From contig BGZK01000072.1 in NCBI GenBank assembly GCA_005406025.1, forward strand, positions 186,001-250,000: a stretch of 64,000 bases of DNA. Reading direction: 5' to 3'. Positions 57,430-64,000 of the stretch are shown one piece after another. Positions within the stretch are counted from its first letter, which is position 1; each line of letters opens with the position of its first letter. The notes beneath the pieces are model-generated. The model was not told the origin of the DNA. It searched no databases and saw only the letters and a program-made list of their open reading frames with translations. This DNA comes from Eumeta japonica. Lineage: Eukaryota > Arthropoda > Insecta > Lepidoptera > Psychidae. Both the position numbers and the translations under genes were made by a program.

Positions 57430-57850
57430 TTCCATAAAGACCATTAGTGTAGGAAGTCGTTAACGATGACATGAAGCTTTAATTTCAGAGACTATAAAAA
57501 ATAATCTGTTGCAACGTTGGCGTCATGAGAGACTTTCGCATCCAAAACTTTGCTTCTCAACCGATCATCAACAATTATAATGTCTATTATAATTTGATCC
57601 TTTCTTCTTCTCGTACAACCTTTTTTGGTCAAATATATAATTTGTCACACCCAAGGTATATTGGCATAATAGAAGAAAACAATCACCAATGATATTTGTT
57701 TTATCATCTTCAAACCTGTCTAATACTTCTTCATAAACCATACATCCATCAAACCATTATAATCACCTAACATGATGATTCTCTCATTTGTAATGTTTTT
57801 TATTCGTTCGTTCATGAACACGGGCGAATTGGCCAATGAGTTTTGAAATT
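57430..57850 (-). pseudogene. RTE-type endonuclease fragment
   Basis: Minus-strand reading gives NERIKNITNERIIMLGDYNG, then EEVLDRFEDDKTNIIGD, LGVTNYIFDQKRLYEKK, a one-base shift, and DIIIVDDRLRSKVLDAKVSHD with ANVATDYFL. These match, in order, the GDxN motif, T-N-T-x-F-x-x-K-x-x-x-K-x-T-W block, IDY-I-V-x-x-R block and the final SDH-x-LV (here TDYFL, so the catalytic His is lost) of the AP endonuclease of RTE-clade LINEs, often annotated 'craniofacial development protein 2-like'. No RT follows, so this is an isolated, broken fragment. Confidence 0.75.
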
Positions 57851-57859
57851 AAATCAAAT

Positions 57860-57965
57860 TAAACTACTTTCTCCATGTTTCAAAGAGCACGTTAAGCCAA
57901 CATCATGCAGGCTGGGAGTGGTCTGCGATGCCGTACCGCGCTATGGTCACCTCAAATAAATATAT
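57860..57965 (+). repeat. LINE/SINE tail-like repeat
   Basis: AAAGAGCACGTTAAGCCAACATCATGCAGGCTGGG resembles the GGAGAGCACGTTAAGCC tail phrase of lepidopteran LINE/SINE repeats (compare the minus strand at 30300-30320). Confidence 0.35.
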
Positions 57966-58700
57966 TATGGGAGATAAAAACATTAATGTTTTAGCGTCTG
58001 GTTTGGCATGTTGTAAACTATAAAAATGCCAATTCGTAGAAAGAATACTGTCATAGGAAAGCAGCCCACAATAACACTAAAACTTTTTGGCCCTATCAAT
58101 ACATTGTAACAGGTTAAAACACATTTTTTTCATACTGTCATCATACATCTATTTAATTACCTTATCTTATTTTCTACACTTATCTTAAAAGAAATATCTT
58201 AATTTTATATTTTTCCGCTCTGAACAAAGTCTTAGAATTAGAAACGATTCATTAATTAAACAAAAAAGAAGTATCATTACTATTGCCGAATAAACAAGAA
58301 ATAATTTAGTATTTTATATATTTTTTTCAGATACACGTATTTATGATTTAGTACTCCTAAGATTTCTACGAAGTAATCTATTTGTGCTATAGTTGCCGTA
58401 AGTTGTTGGTGTTCGGGGTATCGTCCATATATCGTCTATATATGTTTCAACACCTTTCACCTAATAGTGATACAAATATTGAAGGTTTGGACAGTCCGAA
58501 TGCATATAAGCAAAATCGATGTCATTTCCGGTTGCTTGAAACAGTCTTTTTTTATAATATCTTCGGATACATATATCGGAATCTGGTTCCAAACTAAATA
58601 ACGAGGGTTATGACTATCAGACAGTAATTCATAGTAAATAAATATTTACTTTTCTTGTAAACTTATACGTATAATACATAGAAACATCCAAAACCAAGAC
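57966..58700. other. AT-rich DNA
   Basis: Nothing recognised. The plus frame 58382-58597 has no domain. Confidence 0.4.
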
Positions 58701-58704
58701 AAAC

Positions 58705-58805
58705 ATAATTTTTATTCAAACAAATGTTTGTCTTGTGCGAGAATCGCACCTACGACTTTAGCGCAGCAGATAAAGTAGCGCAGCATTACCAATGGCTTCA
58801 ATCAA
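58705..58805 (-). repeat. tRNA-like SINE fragment
   Basis: In minus sense, GAAGCCATTGGTAATGCTGCGC, then GTCGTAGGTGCGATTCTCGCACAAGACAAACATTTG. GGTGCGATTCT is close to the B-box of a pol III promoter (GGTTCGANTCC), and the phrase GGTAGGTTCGATTCYCRCACARGGCAAATATTTG is known from lepidopteran SINE-like repeats. The A-box is not clear. It is not a functional tRNA gene because no cloverleaf can be drawn. Confidence 0.5.
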
Positions 58806-59590
58806 GCAGTCAATCAATAATACTTAATACAATAAAGAACTTGATGTTGAGATAAGAAATCTCTTCTCTTGATTCATTCAATCGATTGAATTAATTATGT
58901 TCTTTCTCACTGTGAATAGTCTTGACCACTAACAATTATTTTTTACAAAGAAAAACTGTTAACACCAAAAGCTAAGACTGTAATTGAATATTTGCATGCT
59001 TAGCTTTATTTAAGCGTTGAGCTTTTGTCGTGGTTCGCCGTCGTAAGTTCAACTTAATTTTCACAAGTTAATGACTCGCGTTAATAAGCTTTCGTTTTTT
59101 GTTTTAGTTCTTACTAAATGGTTTTATAAATAATTTTCTTTGTACATAGGTGCAATAAATGAAGATTTAATTATAGTTTTATTGCGAATTATGTTAAAAA
59201 TATATCTAATATAAAATAATACAGAAAATATACTTATTAAATATGTTATTACAAAATTGGTCTTGATTAAACTAAAACCCTTATACGTCTGAAGCAATCG
59301 TATTACATTCTTATGGCAAACAAATATTTTTCTGTTTTTTTTCGTGATGTTAATCTATGATGGATTTTTTAAAATTTTAGCATAGATGAAATTATATTGG
59401 ATGTTTTATCATTTGTTGAATTTCAATATAAATTCGGTTTGTGAATCACTTAATACTAATAATGATAACAAGAATAAAATCATAAAACCTAAAAACAATA
59501 TAACCATATTAAAGAATACAATTTTCCATCATAAATGTACATCAAGCTTAGCAAAGCATCAGATAGGTAAGATGACAAGGTCAATAAGTT
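58806..59590. other. AT-rich DNA
   Basis: Nothing recognised. The frame 59386-59592 is AT-driven. Confidence 0.4.
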
Positions 59591-59995
59591 AGCAAACGTA
59601 CAAGCGAGCGGTCGGGTATGAAGTTACCCGCAAATACGTTATTAGTATGAACACACCCCGAGCGTCGGCATAAGTTAAATTTAACTTAGTGAACACCTAA
59701 ACACTTTGTAAATTACACTAAGAGCACAACACACACTGTCAAATTCGGTCGGTACGTGGATGCAACACAAGCTGTGCTCCCAAAAGTTAAATACGACTTA
59801 CTCCAACTTCCGAAGCGACACACCGAACTGCGTTAAGACAAGTAGTTCCTCGTATCTAGTAAGCGACTTTGTTATGCTGTAATGCAGATATGCATGTTCC
59901 AACTTTCTGTTGGTTGAGAATGCAATCTTAAGTATAAAAGCGACCGTTTTAGCATACTCTGCCTACTTTTAGCTTTCTGAAGTGAATATTTTTAT
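59591..59995 (+). promoter_or_regulatory. Candidate TATA-type promoter region
   Basis: A mixed-composition block (59600-59900) leads into GTATAAAAGCGACCG, with a strong TATA word at 59933-59940. Upstream it has an ATGCAGATATGCAT octamer-like word at about 59883-59896 and repeated TTAAATTTAACTTAG / AGTTAAATACGACTTA words. About 15-30 nt downstream lies GCATACTCTGCC, not a clear initiator. No coding exon follows, because a mariner starts at 60026. It may be a promoter of a host gene or of a nearby repeat. Confidence 0.3.
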
Positions 59996-60025
59996 CATTA
60001 CACAAATTTTTGATAGAGTTCAGTA

Positions 60026-61207
60026 CAAGGGGTATGTCAAAAGTAATTAGATAGTCTTTACTCAATAATTTGATACTGTCTAGTTATACGTAGTAATTAC
60101 TGGTTTTTTAGCGAAAAATTTAAAAAACAAGCATATTTGATTTCAAATATAAGCATATTTGATTCCAAATATTTTGCTGTTTAAAATGATTATTTTTGTG
60201 AGAATCTGTCGCAAATTTCAATGCAACAATGGAACTCAGTCGACGTGATTTTCGCGATTTGATTTATATTACAAAAATTATTAAGACGCTAAAAATATTG
60301 TCAACTTTGGGATACTACTTTCAGTGAGTCTGCTTATTCGTGAGCGACAATTTATAATTGGTTTGATAGATTTAACGAGGACGAGAAGCCTTGAAGATGA
60401 AGGGAGGGCATGTGGATACATGAAAATTTTAAATCAGTTGTAAAATTAATCCGAGAAAACCGAAAAATTATGTAGACCTTGTGCAAGAACTGGGTATTGG
60501 ACCAGCAGCGATACAAACCATTACCATGACCACCTGTCTCTTCGTAAGTGTTGCTTGAGACAGGTGCCGTACAAATCGACTGATGAGCAGAAAGATCGCC
60601 AACTAGATTGGTACCGATTTATTATAGAGAAAGTCGACGGAAGCGAACGTATACGATATACTATATACTTACCGATGACAAGACAAGTCTGTACAACTGC
60701 GCTCCAGAAACAAAGCGACATCAACTGATAATTAGAGAATGAACCGACACCAACAAAATATCGCTGTATGCAAAGGACACGAAAACAAATGGTCACTGCG
60801 TTTTTTTTGTAAGACCGCTCATATTGCTACATTCTTGGGTGTCAAAAAACAGTTAATTCTGAGTCGCATGTGATGATTTGTGTACCAGCAGTATAGTCAG
60901 CCTGGTATGACAAACGACCGAAGTCACGAATCCGGCATCTTCCTTGATACCACGACAACGTCATGCCACACGTCCACCAGTACACTTCATTTTTTTCAAG
61001 AAATGTATATACTTCTAGCTCATCGCTGATATTAATTTCGATATTTCTGATGCATTTGAAAAGAAGTCATCAGAGATATTTTTATGTGGTTCAAAAGCAT
61101 GAAAACGTGTATACATGGTCAGTGGGAAAATATGAAGAAAATGATGTTTATAATAATTAATAAATATTGTAAATTTTGGGTATCTAATTTTGTTTGGTAT
61201 ACCCCTG
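60026..61207 (+). mobile_element. Mariner transposon with both terminal repeats
   Basis: Left end CAAGGGGTATGTCAAAAG...AATTAGAT and the complement of the right end CAGGGGTATACCAAACA...AATTAGAT form about 28-bp inverted repeats with a few differences. TA precedes the left end (60024-60025); the right flank TT has probably mutated from TA. The length of 1182 bp is normal for a mariner. Confidence 0.85.
60229..61160 (+). pseudogene. Mariner transposase, broken
   Basis: The start ATGGAACTCAGTCGACGTG gives MELSRRDFRDLIYIT, the usual start of this mariner subfamily. Later pieces in shifting frames: KLIRENRKIM, KNWVLDQQRY, YILTDDKTSLYNCAPETK (60665-60715; first catalytic Asp region), YHDNVMPHVHQYTS near 60945-60990 (the HHDN block), and a C-terminal DAFEKKSSEIFLCGSK-like section. 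The block with the last catalytic Asp (PYSPDLAP) is deleted. It is inactive, with many stops and shifts. The minus frame 60521-60796 is an antisense shadow. Confidence 0.8.
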
Positions 61208-63590
61208 TTTGCTTAATAATTTTAGTCTCTTGTCGAAACTAATATAATTTGCTTTACCTTATGCTATAGTAATTTTGACTTTCGCATTTTTTTTGTTTAA
61301 TAGAATTAGAATAAAAGGTATTTATTTAGGGACAATATTCAAATCTTGTACTTATTTTAATTATATTTATATGTGCATGATGCATACATATTCAAATTAA
61401 GCTAATAGTTCCAACATATTTAAGCACAATAACAAAACTGGATTATCAACAGCATTATTAATATTCAGAATCTAAAATCAGATAATTAAACATAAATTTT
61501 TAACATTTATTATGTTTTTATATCGGTAGCAGGAAATAAATTAAAAACACATTATATTATTTATGAGGTTGAAGGTACAATAATGGATTATCACACGTCT
61601 TGTTAAAATATTAGAGTTACATTTTAAAGTGAATTGCAACCATTTGAACTAAATATTTAGGGATCGTATTCATTTGTACAATTTCCCATAAGACTGCCGT
61701 CATTTTTAAGGTGAACCCATAAAATTGGATTCGTAATATTATATAGAAATTAAAATTGACATTGCAATTTCAATTTTAAATAGCATAAATTGAGTATGAA
61801 ATATTGAAAGAAACTTTCAAAAATCAAAAGGTCTTCTTTTTGATGATGACCATCAAATTCTTAAAGATTTGTTTGCAAAAATCGCCTCATTAACCTGATA
61901 ATTGAATATAAATTCGAAGCTTACAGTCGCTTCTACTTCATACCAGAAGTAAACGAATCCCTCTAGTATTATGTTTAAAATGTACCAAGTCGGGGCTTAC
62001 TAGTAACTTACAAATCATTAATTCGCTTAGATCAACTCCGTTTAAAGGAGACTGCTTACTGTATCTAAAAGAAGGGTATAAATTTCTGTAACTGCAGGTA
62101 TTTAACTAGAAATAATAAGAGTCAGAGTTATTATTAATATGAATTTCATAGTGCGAGAAAATTACTTTAATAACTGTACTAAATTTACATATTGAGAGCC
62201 TAGTCCCTATTTTTAAATACGGATATATATAAAACAGCTAAAATGGGAATCTTCTTTTTTTCTCGAAATCGGTCGCAAATAATATTGAATTTACCGAAAA
62301 CATTCATCATATTTCTGATTCGAACTCCGCACAGTACTAAAATATAAAATATGGCTGATTCCCGTTCCTTTTGTATCAGTAAGCCATCTATCCTTTTCCT
62401 TTATACCTTTTTCCATATTTACCGGCAGAATGTCTTTTTAAGCTCATCAGTGGCATATTTTTAAATGTTCTACTTTATTTCAAATGAAGAAGGGTTTCGG
62501 GTGACAAAAAAATATAATCTGTTTTGGCTCTTGATTGAAATATATATTACATAAATTTGTAGCGTATGTCTAAACACTCAATCTTATTCTGAAAATTTGT
62601 GATAGATATTTATTTTTTATTAAAAAAAACAATCACTGCTATATTTTAATTTAGGCTCAGCAAAACAAGCGGATAACGTTCGGTACACATTCATAATGAT
62701 TTTTTTTTTGTCTCGGCATCAATTAAAAACTACTGAACGTGAGGTTACGGTAGTTTAATAATTCGACGCAAAATCCTTTGTAGATGATTAAAAGCCATAC
62801 AATCTTTGTATTTCGTATACCCATCATAATTTTTTTATTTACTTTCATAACCCGTAACGCTCGGCGAAGCGGCCAGGAGATAGCTAAAAAAAAGAAAGCA
62901 TTGTCGTCCATATTGCTTACATATTGTCTATGAATTATGATTTGAGTCAGTAATCTGTTTATAAAATAGTAATGCGGAAAATTATGTACGACTTAAAGTA
63001 AATTTACATGTATATACAATACATTCCTTGATTATTACCAAGTTCAACATGCAAACAAATGTCAAAACATCCATGGAAAGTTGTCGGGTAAATAGATGGA
63101 TTTCAACTTGGGGTAGCCGTTATATTTTATGAAGAAACGAGAATTAAACTGTTGTAATTACGACAGAAATAGAATATTGTAGATCCGATCGAAGCGAGTG
63201 AAATCAGCGATTAATTTAACAATTTGAACTACTACAAGAGTTAAAAGGATTAAATTCTTAATGATCATTAAAATATAGCAATCTTGTATTGTAAGAACAT
63301 GCTAACAAAAACGGAAGTTTTATGTTTAAATTAAAAGATAAATTTTAGAAAACATTTATTTACTTATTGTTTATACACGTAATATAACTAAATGATGGTT
63401 GATAGTAAAAAACGTAAACATATAACAAATAACAAGATCTTTTTATAAGAACACGGAACTTTATCTATATAAAAAGAAACGAATCACCAAAGTGTATGTA
63501 CGCGCATCACTTCAGAATGACCAAAGAATTATACACCAAATTGTATAATTTTTTTTTTGTTGTGTTCGTTATTATCAGGACAAGGTTTGC
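61208..63590. other. AT-rich DNA
   Basis: A long stretch with no protein similarity, no strong hairpin and no recognised repeat. The minus frame 62723-62911 has no domain. Confidence 0.45.
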
Positions 63591-63606
63591 ATAAAAGAAA
63601 ATAACG

Positions 63607-63975
63607 CTTTGTACCTGTCTATTTGTCTGTTTGTTCGGGGTATTATTGGAACTGCTGAACAGATCACGATGAGATTTTCACTGGAAGGTAAAGAAGCTTG
63701 CTGGACTACATTTAGAGTACTTTGAAGACGATAATTTTTAAAGTTCGTGCATGAAAAAAACTTAAAAATGGGATATTTTTTTAGAATTGAATCAAAGTGA
63801 AACCAGAATCGAGATCGGGGGAAAAACCGAAATCGGAATTGGATTGGAACAACCCTTTGTATCTGTCAGTCTGTCTGTTTGTCTGGGATATCGTCGGAAC
63901 GGCAGGACAAATCACGATGGGACTTTTACGAGATGGTAAAAGAGCTTACTAGGTTACATTTACGATACCTTTTAT
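63607..63975 (+). repeat. Duplicated Helitron-like segment
   Basis: A ~120-bp unit at 63607-63725 (CTTTGTACCTGTCTATTTGTCTG, AACAGATCACGATGAGATTTTCAC, AAGAAGCTTGCTGGACTACATTTA) is repeated at 63853-63973 with scattered differences. The degenerate GAATCGAGATCGGGG array (63797-63852) lies in between. The unit matches the interior of the window's other Helitron-like repeats. Confidence 0.6.
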
Positions 63976-63987
63976 TGCAATATTTTT

Positions 63988-64000
63988 TAGGGTTCCAATA
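63988..64000 (+). repeat. Start of a fifth TAGGGTTCCG element
   Basis: TAGGGTTCCAATA at the window edge follows a T-run, as at the starts of the other four copies. The rest lies outside the window. Confidence 0.4.

Noticed and set aside
58705..58805. Possible tRNA gene
   Set aside because: Only a B-box-like word is present, with no cloverleaf or anticodon stem; it fits a SINE tail better.
60521..60796. Minus-strand 91-codon frame
   Set aside because: Antisense to mariner transposase blocks that are readable on the plus strand.

Overview
The window looks like intergenic or large-intron DNA from an insect, most likely a moth or butterfly (Lepidoptera). The base composition is strongly AT-rich. 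It carries repeat signatures I know from lepidopteran genomes: a Helitron-type 3' end reading GTCTGCCGGGCCAGCTAGT, an AGCTTTACGCCCGCGGCTTCG tail, a TAGGGTTCCG interspersed element, a tRNA-like SINE fragment, and mariner and non-LTR retrotransposon remnants. I found no intact host protein-coding gene, rRNA, tRNA gene or CRISPR array. Every reading frame I could identify belongs to a broken transposable element.

Layout. 1-9 kb is AT-rich unique DNA with GC-richer islands near 2.2-2.7, 5.9-6.3 and 7.0-7.7 kb. 9.4-11.5 kb holds a dead reverse-transcriptase fragment (minus strand) and Helitron-like repeats with a degenerate purine-rich array. 13-23 kb mixes TAGGGTTCCG elements, Helitron-like pieces, CA-rich DNA, GC islands, a perfect 20-bp-stem hairpin (17902-17946) and the first copy of an unclassified 730-bp repeat. 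23.9-27.8 kb is a mariner copy split by a 3-kb Jockey-like retrotransposon. 30-33 kb is a cluster of TAGGGTTCCG elements and a Helitron-like copy, ending in an inverted repeat. 35-38.1 kb is a minus-strand CR1/Jockey-group retrotransposon whose ORF1 is interrupted by a pogo/Tigger-type MITE. 38.9 kb has a 50-bp-arm hairpin, 39.3-39.8 kb a degenerate tandem repeat, and 41.0-41.7 kb the second, inverted copy of the 730-bp repeat. 42.9-44.1 kb is a nearly full-length dead mariner. 44-51 kb is mostly unrecognised with islands near 45.5, 46.3 and 50.4 kb. 51.1-55.3 kb is a minus-strand I-clade-like retrotransposon with ORF1, endonuclease and reverse transcriptase remnants. 56.3-57.0 kb is a third mariner, 57.4-57.9 kb an RTE-type endonuclease fragment, 59.6-60.0 kb a possible TATA promoter, and 60.0-61.2 kb a fourth mariner with both terminal repeats. 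63.6-64.0 kb ends in duplicated Helitron-like DNA and the start of another TAGGGTTCCG element.

The genes do not work together as a pathway. The window is a record of successive transposon insertion and decay set between short GC-richer stretches, which are the best candidates for conserved host regulatory sequence. Nothing here convincingly amounts to a new biological system. The items most worth checking are the unclassified 730-bp repeat family with a conserved 5' mini-ORF, the two strong hairpins, the nested insertions, the candidate promoter and the GC islands.
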